Assembly: GCA_051294375.1 (NCBI GenBank)
Contig: CM119271.1
Coordinates: forward strand, 12,639,039-12,703,038
Length of the DNA: 64,000 bases
Direction of reading: 5' to 3'
Source: Paraspadella gotoi
Taxonomy: Eukaryota > Chaetognatha
Positions 1 to 12,011 of the stretch are shown here, one piece after another. The position numbers and the translations under genes were made by a program. The notes beneath the pieces were generated by a model. That model had not been told where the DNA came from and searched no databases. It saw only the letters and a program-made list of their open reading frames with translations. Within the stretch, counting starts at the first letter, position 1. Every line of letters starts with the position of its first letter.

Positions 1-375
1 TTAAGGGCAAAGAGCAAGAGCAAAGAACCAAAGATAACGAGCTGAGGTCGGAGATCATAGGGCAGAGATAAAAGGGCAGAGAACGAAACAAAATGCCAGA
101 AGCCAATGGAGAAATGCAAAGAGACGACAGATAGGTGCAGGGAGCCAGCGGCAGGATAGATGGTCAAGAGGCAGATTGGCCAAGGGCTGATAGGCAAGAG
201 CGGTTGTGCCCAAGAACAGATGGGCCAAGAATGCCAAGGGCATCACCCAGACCAGAGGTCGAATGACGGAGTCGCCATCTTTTGCATAAATTTGTTCTCA
301 ACCAAATTTGGTTTTTTTTTTTGTTTTTTTTTTTGTTCTTTTGTTTTTGATGACGTCATTGAGGAGATAAAGATT

Positions 376-377
<2 letters not shown>

Positions 378-455
<78 letters not shown>
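378..455 (+). repeat. (GA)n microsatellite
   Basis: Nearly pure GA dinucleotide tract. The counterpart in the second copy (7309-7480) is longer and interrupted by GG and AA steps. Confidence 0.95.
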
Positions 456-459
<4 letters not shown>

Positions 460-763
460 TCTTTTCGATTGGCTGGTCACATCGATTGAATGGCCTCATC
501 GTTTGAATTGTTGGCCTTTTGGTGATTGGCCTTTTGGTTGTTTGGCCCTTTGGTTGATTGGACTCTTAAAATGATCGAAAGGCTTCTTCTATTCAGTAAT
601 TCATTCGCGTCATTTCTTTGGCCTCTTTTTTACTTTCAGCTCTCTTGGCCTTTTCTTTGGCCTCTTCTTTGGCCTCTCACCCTCTCACTCTTCTCACGGA
701 TTTTTTTCTTAACCTCGAATTTTTTTCGCGCAAACATGAAGAAAAAAAGAAGTTTGAGAAAAA

Positions 764-1272
764 ATGTCGGATCTGCTCGCGATCGTTTACCGGTAATTGA
801 TTGATTAAATAATTAAAATAACGACTTCTTTTATTAAACTTAGATTAAAAATGTCAATTATTAAAATTCGCCGACTGCAGATCTCATGGAACATTATTTA
901 TTAATTAATTTCTGTTTCATATCAAACTGTGATAATAACAAACATATGAAGTCGATTCGATCTGGTTTGAATCTGTGGACGAATTTCCGTTATTTTCGAC
1001 CGACGAGAATGTCGTCCGTCTTTACCGACACTTGGGCCGACGAGGGCAATCGCATCGGCGTCTCGACCGGTCATCTCCCCATCGTCTCGCTCTCTCTCCG
1101 CGGCGCTGAAAACGTCCGACGCCGCCGTCGACGCCCCGAGCAGCGATTCGAAGACCCCGCTGCGGCTGCATTTCGTCTGCCGCCGCGAGAGATGCTTCAA
1201 CGCGGCCGACGCAGCTGCGCAGCCTGGCGATCGAGGACGTGAAGATTGTCGAGGATCAAGACGGAGTGGAAA
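764..1272 (+). pseudogene. Broken copy of the putative two-exon gene in the duplication
   Basis: The counterpart of 7789-8296. The short first exon beginning MSDLLAIVY, with its GTAATT donor, is kept. In exon 2 extra or missing bases near 1135-1165 and 1203 (for example one C fewer in GACGCCCC and one C more in CGCGGCC) break the frame that is open in copy 2. The breaks lie in short homopolymers, so they may be assembly errors rather than real decay. I do not recognise the protein. Confidence 0.25.
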
Positions 1273-1389
1273 GTGAGAACGTCTCTGTCTCTCTCTGTCT
1301 CTCTATCTCTCTCTCTCTATTTTATTTGCACTTTGAGCATAATTAATTTATAATCAAAAATTCAAATCGATGTTTCCAATCTTTCCTCT

Positions 1390-1429
<40 letters not shown>

Positions 1430-1690
1430 CTCTCTCTCTCCTCTCTCCCTCTCTCTCTGCTCTCTCTTATTTTTCATATGCATTTTTTTCTCATTTTATA
1501 ATTAATTTAAAAATTTCATTCTCTCTCTCTCTCTTTCTCTCTATCTCTCTCTCTTCTCTCTCCCTCCCTTTCTCTCTTTTAATTTATATCCAATATTTCA
1601 ATTTTTTCCCTATTCTCTCTTTCCATATTTGTCTCTCACTCTCGTTCTCATTGTTTTTTTCTCCCACTCTCCGTCCCTTCCCCTCGTTGG
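1260..1690 (+). repeat. CT-rich microsatellite tracts
   Basis: Several TC/CT dinucleotide runs alternate with AT-rich spacers. The same arrangement recurs at 8285-8700, where the central run (8405-8485) is longer and purer. No coding is seen. Confidence 0.85.
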
Positions 1691-1925
1691 GTCGTGGACA
1701 AGTCGCTAAGTGGGATAAAGACCAATATCCGCAACTTCTTTAACCCCTCTAGCAGCCATGGAACGGGTCCTGGCTTGGAACCAGGCTTGAGAGTTTTCCA
1801 TCCCACCCCCAAGGCGGTTTACGGCCGTCCTCACGCTTCCGCAGGGTAGGTTCCATCGGGGATCGATCCCGGTACCTAACGGTCAAAGCTGATGGTATTA
1901 CTCAATGAGCAATTATGCAATGCCG
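1690..1925 (-). repeat. tRNA-derived SINE, family A
   Basis: On the minus strand an A-box-like element (from GCTCATTGAGTA) is followed about 35 bases on by a B-box-like element next to GGTACCGGGATCGATCCC. The body contains the conserved CAAGGCGGTTTACGGCCGTCC block. The same unit occurs at 8720-8955, 56660-56890 and, in part, 56925-57065. This is polymerase III promoter structure without a foldable tRNA, so a SINE rather than a tRNA gene. Confidence 0.7.
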
Positions 1926-2689
1926 GACTACAAGATGGATCAGAGAAAAGTCGAGTTTGAAGAAGGTGGGCGAAGAAGGTCGGTGAATACAATATCAGAA
2001 ATCTGATTGGATGAATCGTCGTCCGAATCGAACAATGAGAAGACGGGGCTTCTTCTACTTACTTAAATGTGGTGGCATTAATTTACGCTTAAAGTTGGGG
2101 CATCGTTCATGGACAAAGATGGACAAAAGAAAAAACAAAAGATATGGAACTAAAAATAAAATGAAAATATCTGCTTTGTGGCGAAGGAAAATCAATTTTC
2201 GTTGGATCTAATCGAAAGAGAAAAGAGTTTAATCAATCGCCGGTTTTACAGTCCTGTTCCAAAAAAAAGAGGACTTTCTTCAAACTTAAGTTGCGCTCGT
2301 TTTACGTACATATTATAAAAAAATTTTGAATGATAAATGTAGATTTTTTAAATGTAAATCATATATGTAAGTTTTTAAAATGGGTCCAAGCATTCAAGAG
2401 CTAAAACATTAATCATTTTAGTCACGACAAAAAAATCATTTAAAGATCTGCCTAAAACGAAAATACTTTTTATGCTTAAATTTATGGGCATATTATTTAT
2501 GTTTTCTAAAAAATTATGAATGGAAATAAAGGCTTTTGAAAAAGGAATCCATATGTGTAACTTAAAAGAAAATCGGTCCAGTTATTCCAGAGTTACAGCA
2601 CCTTAAACACAAAAGGTTAAATTTTTTTTTTCTCTTATATTCTGTTTGAGTACTAGTAGTTATAACCTCGTAGTTACTTTAAAGATTAC

Positions 2690-3115
2690 TGTTGCAACGG
2701 GATAGCCATGTTAACCGGCGGGATTTCACCAACTGGCTAGGGGCTACCTCTGGCCTCTGTCTGCTTTATGCACCACATTAATAAGATAAGTTGAGGACCA
2801 GATGAAGATGATTTCCGCTCAGCATTAGATGAGTAGACGGAAGGTAGGCATAAGTTGCGACGATCCCCCCAACTTTCAAGGGCCTCATGGTTCTAGAAGG
2901 TGACATTGCTTGGCGCACGACTTTTAAGAGTAACATATATACTGCGTGCTGGCACGTACGTTCTTGTGAGCGCTCACTTTGGAACGGGGTAGCCGATACG
3001 CGGGTATCACCAAGCAGCTGCGCCTCAGACTCTCATGGCTTTACGGCATGTCAATTAACTAGAGATCGGGATTACCACGCAGGATGAATGAGTGTTGCCA
3101 GCCTTGAGCGAGACC
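2690..3115 (-). repeat. Degraded SINE family B region
   Basis: It carries pieces of the family B tail (GGGATAGCC, then CACCAACTGGCTAGGGGCT) in the order seen at 10215-10300, but heavily scrambled and indel-ridden. It lies where the two copies of the large duplication differ most. Confidence 0.4.
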
Positions 3116-3284
3116 GCAAGCAGCTAAGTCTGCTCACAATTCATAACATGCCACTATACAAATTACAATATTTTTATGATATTATATAGTAGCATTACTG
3201 TCTTATATGTTTTTATTTACATTTCTGAGAACATTTGATACTTTCAAATTGCACCTTCAATAACTACAAATGGCATTACGAATT

Positions 3285-4573
3285 AACTGCGTTCATTAAA
3301 TTTTCTTTTGGTTCCACTTAAATTTTAGCTTCGGCCGATGACTTAATTGGTAATAAAAAAATGATTTCTTTGATATCTTTTGAACCAAAAATGATATGAA
3401 CGATGAGACTGGTATCATATTAAAGCCATAATTATGGGCATCTTTTCCATATAATTTTCTAAATGTTTCAAAGGATTTTTTTAAAAACTGATCGGAATCT
3501 TAGTCAAAAGTTGACAACTTTTGAAATTAAATTAATACACTTGGCCATAATTAAAAAAAAAAAATAAATGTAGATTCTGAAAGAGAAAAGATTGAATTAT
3601 GTTTCTGATATTAACAAAAATTTTCTATACTTCAAATGTTTAATATAATTACTAAGGATAATGAATTATCATTTTGGTGAAAACACAAAAATTAAAAAAT
3701 TCATGTAGGAACCTTAAAAAACATATGATTTAAATATGAAAATTTAGGAGTTCAAACTTTGTTCCGGCTGATTTAAAACGACTGACATAGGGCTAAAAGA
3801 CTGTATTTCAAAATTTTTAAATTTTTTGTCATCTCAGGTGCAAATTAAAACCTTGCATAATGCCCATTAGCTATATTAATCATAACAATTTTTTATTAAA
3901 AAAAGCACTACATTTTTTTAATAACACGCTAATGCATGTAGCTGTATGTAAAATTGTTGTTTTTATTTTTTATTATAATCAAGGCTTTATCAATAAAGGG
4001 GTAAATTGCAAAGAAAATGTGTTATTTCAAGGCTCCATATTGATACTATAAAAGATCAATGAATTTTCTTTGTTCCCAGTACGAAATATACCTAAGACAT
4101 TGTAGTTCATTACTAATCTTTATTTTTAATTTTAAAGGCATGTTTGGCAAAAACAGTAAGAAACAAAAATGACAACAAAATTTTGAGAAAAAAATGGATT
4201 AACTGCTATTATTTCTACTATGATGTCAATTTATTTTTTCATTATGCGCTTTAAAGTCTAGGCTAAACCCAACAGAATCGAATCAGTGGCATGACCGCTT
4301 TGTATATTTATTTGCTTATACAGTAAAAATACCACAAAATAAAAAAAATTTAACACGAATTCAGACTAAGCGTCGTGTTTATTTTCAGTATTTTTTAATC
4401 AAGACCTTTATGGATTTTCTTTGTTCCGGCGGCGTTGGATAGCCCAAACACTGCAGTTCAGAAATCATCTATGGATTTTGTAATATTTACTGGCTTACTG
4501 GATGCAAAAATGCTAGGAACCAAAATTATCAGAAACCGCTTCGTTCTTTCGATTTTTTTTTTAAGCGCGGAGC
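3285..4573 (+). other. AT-rich non-coding block of the duplication
   Basis: It has no convincing ORF; the longest is a 63-residue chance frame. It recurs at 10705-12010. Repeated TTTGTTCCGG motifs spaced along it suggest the body of an unidentified non-coding repeat. Confidence 0.5.
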
Positions 4574-4598
4574 NNNNNNNNNNNNNNNNNNNNNNNNN
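4574..4598. other. Assembly gap (25 N)
   Basis: Run of N exactly where copy 1 of the large duplication stops matching copy 2, so the junction is unresolved. Confidence 0.99.
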
Positions 4599-4980
4599 GA
4601 AAACAATCATTTGGAGGGTTGGAGGGTTTTTTTAACCGCGTCGTAACGTTTACGACGACGACGACGACGACGATAAAGTTAGTTTTGAATATAATGTTAA
4701 AAATGAGCTTTGAACTATTGATAGACGTATGCAGAAAACAAATATTTTGTCTTTTCCTTTTTTAACCATTTTTTTTTATAGCAGCTGCATTTCGTTTCAG
4801 TTAAAACTGGAAATAAAAATGCGAATTTGAAATGAAATAAGAATTAAATAAAATTAAAACGAAATGAAATAAAATATCCGCTTTTGCGATGGTCACTTTT
4901 GTCGGTAAAAGCGACGACGCGAAAGAATTAGCAGTTTGGAAATCGTAATTTATTGAGAGAGAGAAGTGAGAGAAGAGAAG

Positions 4981-5051
<71 letters not shown>

Positions 5052-5507
5052 AAACGCTTCTAACCACCAACAGCATCGCGTTTCTACTTTTTCATTTTTC
5101 TTCTCTTCCAATTTATCCCCTTTCCTCTCTCTCCTCGCCCTTCCCCTCCTACTCCTCCTTCTCCTCCTCTTTCTCCCCTCCTCCTCCTCCTCCTCCTCCT
5201 CCTCCTCCACCTCCCACTCCCCCCCCTTAAAATTATCGAATACGAAATTAATCGAACATCGAATATTTTTTCTTCAGTTTAGAAAATCGTCTCTTCTTTA
5301 ATCTACGTTCAAAATCTTTTGGCCAATCATCTGAACATCATCTGCATCGAATCGCAAATCATCTGTAATCCTTCGTCGGGTGTTGGAACTTATCGAAGGG
5401 CTCATCTCCTAATCCGTTTCCGTAAGCGTACAGACAAATTTCCGGGGAAATGCTCTTCGATGCACGAATCTCTCTCGCTCTCTCTCTTTCTCTCTGGCTG
5501 TAAGACT
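4599..5507. repeat. Simple repeats and low-complexity DNA
   Basis: Contains a short (GAC)n run near 4651-4673, a GA microsatellite at 4955-5050 and a CTC/CCT-rich tract at 5110-5225. Apparent ORFs here encode only Ser/Leu or Glu/Arg strings from the dinucleotide repeats. No gene is supported. Confidence 0.8.
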
Positions 5508-5757
5508 CAGAGTCAGGATCGGGATCGACAAAAACGACGATAATTTGAACGATGGATTGTTTAGGGTTTCGGTTAGGGATAAGGTTAGTTTAGGGGATAG
5601 AGATTAGGGATTAGGGTTTAGGGTTAGGGATTAAGGTTAGGGATTAGGGTTGTCTTTCCCTACACTACTTTTACAACAACAAAATTATGGCTTGCTGGGT
5701 GCATCGGTCAGGATCGAGATAGACAGAAACAACGAAGATAATTTGAACGATGGAGGA
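5508..5757 (+). repeat. Degenerate TTAGGG-like tract between direct repeats
   Basis: Bases 5560-5650 hold about a dozen TTAGGG, TTTAGGG, ATTAGGG and TTAAGG variants, as in an interstitial telomere-like array. It is flanked by two direct repeats of about 45 bases, at 5513-5558 and 5708-5757. Both contain GTCAGGATCG and ATAATTTGAACGATGGA and differ at a few bases. Confidence 0.65.
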
Positions 5758-5869
5758 AGCAGTTGCGACGGCGAGAGTGACGACAAAAGTAGTGACGCAT
5801 GAAGCGACGATAGAAGTTTTGTACGCGCGTTTTAATCCTCTGCTTCAGGAGCCGCATCAAGGGGGCATC

Positions 5870-6370
5870 CAAGGAAAAAAGTGCCCATTTCCAACCTTCT
5901 CTCCTTCTCTCTTTAGATCAAAATTCATTCAACCTTACCTTAACTTACTTTTTTTTCGTCCCTCAACCCGAGTCTTTCCTTTTTTTTTTTTTGCTTAAAT
6001 CGTTTTTTCCATTTTCTTTTTGTTAACCTTACCTCATTTCCTTACCTTTCCTTTCATACCTTCCCTTTTAATATTTCTTTTTTTTCTTTACTTCTCATAT
6101 TTCTCCCTTTTTTTTATTTTCCTCTTTTTATTCCTCCCCCCGTTTCTCTTTATAATTCCTATCTTCCTAATCTTCTCCTTTCTATTTTATTTTCTCTTTC
6201 CTTCCCGATTCCCTTTCCTACCTTTTCTCTTTCCTCTTTTACTTCCTCCTTTCCTCCTATTTTTTCTTCTCATTTCTCTTTCCTCTCCGATTCCACTTTC
6301 CTCTCTCTCTTTCCTTCCTCCTTTCCTTCCTTTCCTCTCTCTCTTTCCTTTCCTCCTCTTCCTCCTTTAA
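5870..6370 (+). repeat. Pyrimidine-rich tract
   Basis: About 500 bases of almost unbroken C/T on the plus strand. The open frame across it encodes only Phe, Leu, Pro, Ser and Ile and is not a gene. Poly-C runs with purine-rich DNA on the far side follow at 6430-6550. Confidence 0.85.
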
Positions 6371-6927
6371 TTCCATCCGCGTTTCGGCCCAAAACCGATT
6401 TTCTCGCCGTCGACGGATTCGGCCACGCCCCCTTTACACCCCCCCCCCCCCAGTCCCCACCTGCCTCCCCCTCATTCCACCTCCCTCCTCCTCTGGCCCA
6501 ACAAAAAAATGTCCCTTAATGTATCTCTCCCCCCCCCGCCCCCCGGGTCGAAGTTCTACTCTGGGGGGAGAGAAAGAGGGAGGGGAGTTTCGTTGAGGGG
6601 AGGAAGATGGCGGATTGGGATGATGGCAAAGGAAAGGGTTAATGGCCGATTAGGAGATGGCGGCTAAGGTTGGGGGAAGATGGCAGAATGAGGAAATGGC
6701 AGAAATAAGAAGCACGGGGGAAATAGGATGATGGCGGAGGAAGATGGCAGAAAAAAAGTGAAAGTGGAAAAGAATTAAATCTAGAGTAAAACAAGGGAAG
6801 ATAGCAAAGAAAAGAATATGTTAAAGGGCAAAGGAAATCGGAAATTAGTGTGTGATATATACAAAACAAAATGGCGATAAATATATCAGGACAAAAAATA
6901 GCGTGAGGACATAGAATATGTTAAGGG
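6371..6927. other. Spacer with poly-C runs and ATGGCNGA-rich DNA
   Basis: C-homopolymers at 6440-6545 are followed by purine-rich DNA with many scattered GATGGCNGA and AATGGC words (6606-6880), a loose degenerate repeat. No coding region is supported. Confidence 0.6.
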
Positions 6928-7308
6928 CAAAGAGCCAAGAGCAAAGAACCAAAGATAACGAGCTGAGGTCGGAGATCATAGGGCAGAGATAAAAGGGCAG
7001 AGAACGAAACAAAATGCCAGAAGCCAATGGCAGAATGCAAAGAGACGACAGATAGGTGCAGGGAGCCAGCGGCAGGATAGATGGTCAAAGGGCAGATTGG
7101 CCAAGGGCTGATAGGCCAAGAGCGGTTGTGCCCAAGAACAGATGGGCCAAGAATGGCCAAGGGCATCACCCAGACCAGAGGTCGAATGACGGAGTCGCCA
7201 TCTTTTGCATAAATTTGTTCTCAACCAAATTTGGTTTTCTTTTTTCTTTTTATTTTTTTTTGTTCTTTTGTTTTTTGATGACGTCATTGAGGAGATAAAG
7301 ATTGGAGA

Positions 7309-7309
7309 G

Positions 7310-7352
<43 letters not shown>

Positions 7353-7482
7353 AGGAGAGAGAGAGAGAGAGAGAGAAAGAAAGAGGAGAGAGAGGAGAGG
7401 AAGAGAGAGAGAGAGAGAGAGAGAGAGAAGAAGAGAGAGAGAGGAGAGAAGAGAGAGGAGAGAGAGAGAGAGAGAGAGAAGA
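7309..7482 (+). repeat. Interrupted (GA)n microsatellite
   Basis: GA tract with GGA, GAAG and AAG interruptions, about twice as long as its counterpart at 378-455. Confidence 0.9.
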
Positions 7483-7788
7483 CAGTCTTTTCGATTGGCT
7501 GGTCACATCGATTGAATGGCCTCATCGTTTGATTGTTGGCCTTTTGGTTGATTGGCCTTTTGGTTGTTTGGCCCTTTGGTTGATTGGACTCTTAAAATGA
7601 TCGAAAGGCTTCTTCTATTCAGTAATTCATTCGCGTCATTTCTTTGGCCTCTTTTTACTTTCAGCTCTCTTGGCCTTTTCTTTGGCCTCTTCTTTGGCCT
7701 CTCACCCTCTCACTCTTCTCACGGATTTTTTCTTAACTCGAATTTTTTTCGCGCAAACATGAAGAAAAAAAAGAAGTTTGAGCAAAAA

Positions 7789-8296
7789 ATGTCGGATCTG
7801 CTCGCGATCGTTTACCGGTAATTGATTGATTAAATAATTAAAATAACGACTTCTTTTATTAAACTTAGATTAAAAATGTCAATTATTAAAATTCGCCGAC
7901 TGCAGATCTCATGGAACATTATTTATTAATTAATTTCTGTTTCATATCAAACTGTGATAATAACAAACATATGAAGTCGATTCGATCTGTTTTGAATCTG
8001 TGGACGAATTTCCGTTATTTTCGACCGACGAGAATGTCGTCCGTCTTTACCGACACTTTGGCCGACGAGGGCAATCGCATCGGCGTCTCGACCGGTCATC
8101 TCCCCATCGTCTCGCTCTCTCTCCGCGGCGCTGAAAACGTCCGACGCCGCCGTCGACGCCCCCGAGCAGCGATTCGAAGACCCGCTGCGGCTGCATTTCG
8201 TCTGCCGCCGCGAGAGATGCTTCAACGCGGCGACGCAGCTGCGCAGCCTGGCGATCGAGGACGTGAAGATTGTCGAGGATCAAGACGGAGTGGAAA
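7789..8296 (+). CDS. Putative two-exon gene fragment, unknown protein
   Basis: Exon 1 would be 7789-7817, beginning MSDLLAIVY and ending at a GTAATT donor. Exon 2 would end at 8296 before GTGAGA. The GC-rich second exon is open in a frame that reads FEDPLRLHFVCRRERCF and ends close to EDVKIVEDQDGV, with codon use like the genes further right. Its acceptor is not clear, and a second frame (MSSVFTDTLADEGNRIGV) looks coding just upstream, so a one-base error near 8130 is possible. No downstream exon is recognised before the SINE. A sequence like exon 1 recurs at 39695-39725. I do not recognise the family. Confidence 0.3.
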
Positions 8297-8404
8297 GTGA
8301 GAACGTCTCTGTCTCTCTCTGTCTCTCTATCTCTCTCTCTCTATTTTATTTGCACTTTGAGCATAATTAATTTATAATCAAAAATTCAAATCGATGTTTC
8401 CAAT

Positions 8405-8405
8405 C

Positions 8406-8485
<80 letters not shown>
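8405..8485 (+). repeat. (TC)n microsatellite
   Basis: Almost pure TC dinucleotide run in the intron or downstream flank of the putative ORF. Confidence 0.95.
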
Positions 8486-8496
<11 letters not shown>

Positions 8497-8719
8497 GCTC
8501 TCTCTTATTTTTCATATGCATTTTTTCCTCATTTTATAATTAATTTAAAAATTTCATTCTCTCTCTCTCTCTTTCTCTCTATCTCTCTCTCTCTCTCTCT
8601 CCCTCCCTTTCTCTCTTTTAATTTATATCCCAATATTTCAATTTTTTCCCTATTCTCTCTTTCCATATTTGTCTCTCACTCTCGTTCTCATTGTTTTTTT
8701 CTCCCACTCTCCGTCCCTT

Positions 8720-8955
8720 CCCCTCGTTGGGTCGTGGACAAGTCGCTAAGTGGGATAAAGACCAATATCCGCAACTTCTTTAACCCCTCTAGCAGCCATG
8801 GAACGGGTCCTGGGCTTGGAACCAGGCTTGAGAGTTTTCCATCCCACCCCCCAAGGCGGTTTACGGCCGTCCTCACGCTTCCCGCAGGGTAGGTTCCATC
8901 GGGGATCGATCCCGGTACCTAACGGTCAAGAGCTGATGGTATTACTCAATGAGCA
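8720..8955 (-). repeat. tRNA-derived SINE, family A
   Basis: Counterpart of 1690-1925 inside the second large copy, with slightly better preserved sequence: GGGCTTGGAACC and CCCCAAGGCGG are complete. A- and B-box-like elements lie on the minus strand. Confidence 0.7.
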
Positions 8956-9740
8956 ATTATGCAATGCCCGACTACAAGATGGATCAAGAGAAAAGTCGAG
9001 TTTGAAGAAGGTGGGCGAAGAAGGTCGGTGAATACAATATCAGAAATCTGATTGGATGAATCGTCGTCCGAATCGAACCAATGAGAAGACGGGGCTTCTT
9101 CTACTTACTTAAATGTGGTGGCATTAATTTACGCTTAAAGTTGGGGCATCGTTCATGGACAAAGATGGACAAAAGAAAAAACAAAAGATATGGAACTAAA
9201 AATAAAATGAAAATATCTGCTTTGTGGCGAAGGAAAATCAATTTTCGTTGGATCTAATCGAAAGAGAAAAGAGTTTAATCAATCGCCGGTTTTACAGTCC
9301 TGTTCCAAAAAAAGAGGACTTTCTTCAAACTTAAGTTGCGCTCGTTTTACGTACATATTATAAAAAATTTTGAATGATAAATGTAGATTTTTAAATGGTA
9401 AATGCATATATGTAAGTTTTAAAAATGGGTCCAAGCATTCAAGAGCTAAAACATTAATCATTTTAGTCACGACAAAAAATCATTTTAAAGATCTGCCTAA
9501 AACCGAAAATACTTTTTAGTCTTAATTTATGGGCATATTATTTATGTTTTCTAAAAAATTATGAATGGGAAATAAAGGCTTTTGAAAAAGGAATCCATAT
9601 GTGTAACTTAAAAGAAAATCGGTCCAGTTATTCCAGAGTTACAGCACCTTAAACACAAAAGGTTAAAATTTTTTTTTTTCTCTTATATTCTGTTTGAGTA
9701 CCTAGTAGTTATAACCTCGTAGTTACTTTTAAAAGATTAC

Positions 9741-10570
9741 TGCTTCATAACGGATAGCCACATATTAACCAAATTTACACCAATATTTTTTTTTTATGAA
9801 TATTATTTACCTATATAGATAGGCAAGTTACCTGGTCGTTTATACCGGCACCGTCACATTTAAGCTAGAACCGGGATACCCAGGGATTGAACCCGGGACG
9901 CACGGATGGAATGAGATGATTTAGCCTGCTCAGCCATTGAGATGAGGCTGAGGAACGGACAGCAGTGAGGCAGCTTTAAGTCTTGCTGCCACAGGATCCC
10001 CCACCAGACTTCTCCACAGGGCCTCACAATCCTGAGGAGATGTCTGAGAGAAGGTTTTTGATCTCATTGCCATAGTGAGAGCGAGCGGGGAGCAGCGAGT
10101 CTGGAGCGTTTACCAGAGAAGTAGGGCATAGGCGTGATATGCATACCCTAAGCGACGTAAGCTGGGCGCACGTGCGCAGCGGTTGCGTGTTCGAGAGTCG
10201 GGCTCACCACTATGCAACGGGGGATAGCCTGTGATACCCGGGGCCGCGGGTATCTCACCAACTGGCGTAGGGGCTGCGGACCCTCAGTGACCGCCTCTGT
10301 CACTGGCATTTTATACCGCACCGGTACATTTAAGCTAGAACCGGGATACCCAGGATTGAACCCGGGAACGCACTATGGAATGAGATGATTTAGCCTGCTC
10401 AGCCATTGAGATGAGGCTGAGGACGGACAAGCAGTGAAGCAGCTTTAAGTCTTGCTGCCACAACTGCTTCATAACGGATAGCCACATATTAACCAAATTT
10501 ACACCAATATTTTTTTTTTATGAATATTATTTACCTATATAGATAGGCAAGTTACCTGGTCGTTTATAAT
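9741..10570 (-). repeat. SINE family B copies within a ~105 bp direct repeat
   Basis: The outer parts, about 9741-9845 and 10462-10570, are near-identical direct repeats of AT-rich host sequence (both contain GATAGCCACATATTAACC). Between them lie two partial tRNA-like heads (9866-9995 and 10330-10461). On the minus strand each has A-box TGGCTGAGCAGG and B-box GGGTTCAATCCC. A tail region at 10060-10310 contains CACCAACTGGCGTAGGGGCT. The internal GTGTTCGAGAGTCGGGCTC near 10188 looks like another B-box-like remnant. Confidence 0.65.
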
Positions 10571-12011
10571 GTTTTTTTAAATATTTTTACATTTACTGAT
10601 AGGAAATGATGTCAATATTGTTGATATAACATTTCAAATCAATCGACCCACGCGTTCAAAAATAATCTACAAAAAATGGTCATTTTCCACGCCCAATTTT
10701 TAAAACAAATCTGCGTTCATTAAATTTTCTTTTTGGTTCCACTTAAATTTTTAGCTTCGGCCGAGTGACTTAATTGGTAATAAAAAAATTGATTTTCTTT
10801 GATATCTTTTGAACCAAAAATGATAGAACGATGAGACTGGTATCATATTAAAGCCATAATTATGGGCATCTTTTCCATATAATTTTCTAAAATGTTTCAA
10901 AGGATTTTTTTAAAAACTGGATCGGAATCTTAGTCAAAAGTATGAACAACTTTTGAAATTAAATTAAATACACTTGGCCATAATTAAAAAAAAAATAAAT
11001 GTAGATTCTGAAAGAGAAAAGATTGAATTATGTTTCTGATATTAACAAAAATTTTCTATATACTTCAAATGTTTATATAATTACTAAGGATAATGAATTA
11101 TCATTTTGGTGAAAACACAAAAATTTAAAAAATTCATGTAGGAACCTTAAAAAACATATGATTTAAATATGAAAATTTAGGAGTTCAAACTTTGTTCCGG
11201 CTGATTTAAAAACGACTGACATAGGGCTAAAAGACTGTATTATCAAATTTTTAAATTTTGTCATCTTCAGGTGCAAATTAAAACCTTTGCATAATGCCCA
11301 TTAGCTATATTAATATAACAATTTTTTATTAAAAAAAGCACTACAATTTTTTAATAACACGCTAATGCATGTAGCTGTATGGTAAAATTGTGTTTTTATT
11401 TTTATATTATAATACAAGGCTTTTATCAATAAAGGGGTAAATTGCAAAGAAAATGTGTTATTTCAAGGCTCCATATTGATACTATAAAATCAATGAATTT
11501 TCTTTGTTCCGGCAACGAAATATACCTAAGACATTGTAGTTTCATTAGCTAATTCTTATTTTTATAATTTTAAAGGGCATGTTTGGCAAAAAACAGTAAG
11601 AAACAAAAATGACAACAAATTTTGAGAAAAAAATTGGATTAACTGCTATTATTTCTTACTATGATGTCAATTTATTTTTTTCATTATGCGCTTTAAAGTT
11701 AGGCTAAACCCAACAGAATCGGAATCAGTGCATGACCGCTGTATATTTATTTGACTTATACAGTAAATACCACAAATAAAAAAAATTTTAAACGAATTCA
11801 GACTAAGCGTCGTGTTTATTTTCAGTATTTTTTAATCAAGACCTTTATGGATTTTCTTTGTTCCGGCGGCGTTGGATAGCCCAAACACTGCAGTTTCAGA
11901 AATCATCTATGGTTTTGTAATATTTACTGCGCTACTGGTGCAAAAATTGCTAGGAACCAAAATTATCAGAAACCGCTTCGTTTTTTCGGATTTTTTTTTA
12001 AGCGCGGAGCG

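Larger units (their letters stand above)
1..4573 (+). repeat. Copy 1 of a ~5 kb duplicated segment
   Basis: This stretch is repeated at 6928-12011 in the same orientation. Bases 1-2690 align with 6928-9737 and about 3285-4573 with 10705-12010; between these blocks the copies differ, because copy 2 carries SINE-type sequence in better condition. Differences are mostly one-base gains or losses in homopolymers, which is typical of raw long-read error or young divergence. The segment holds a GA microsatellite, a putative two-exon ORF, CT tracts, a tRNA-derived SINE and about 1.3 kb of AT-rich DNA with no recognisable coding. It ends in a run of N. It could be a real tandem duplication or two haplotypes placed in series. 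Confidence 0.85.
6928..12011 (+). repeat. Copy 2 of the ~5 kb duplicated segment
   Basis: Second copy of the segment at 1-4573, offset by about 6.9 kb. It is more complete: the putative exon at 8.0-8.3 kb is open here and broken in copy 1, and the SINE region 9741-10570 is fuller. The last 1.3 kb (10.7-12.0 kb) is AT-rich, shares several oligo-A and TTTGTTCCGG motifs with copy 1, and shows no long ORF. The unique sequence after 12011 marks the boundary. Confidence 0.85.

Noticed and set aside
6020-6370. 116-residue plus-strand ORF
   Set aside because: Encodes only Phe/Leu/Pro/Ser/Ile from a pyrimidine tract; low complexity, no family signal.
6976-7506. 176-residue minus-strand Ser/Leu ORF
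   Set aside because: A frame of the GA microsatellite; all three frames of such a repeat stay open.
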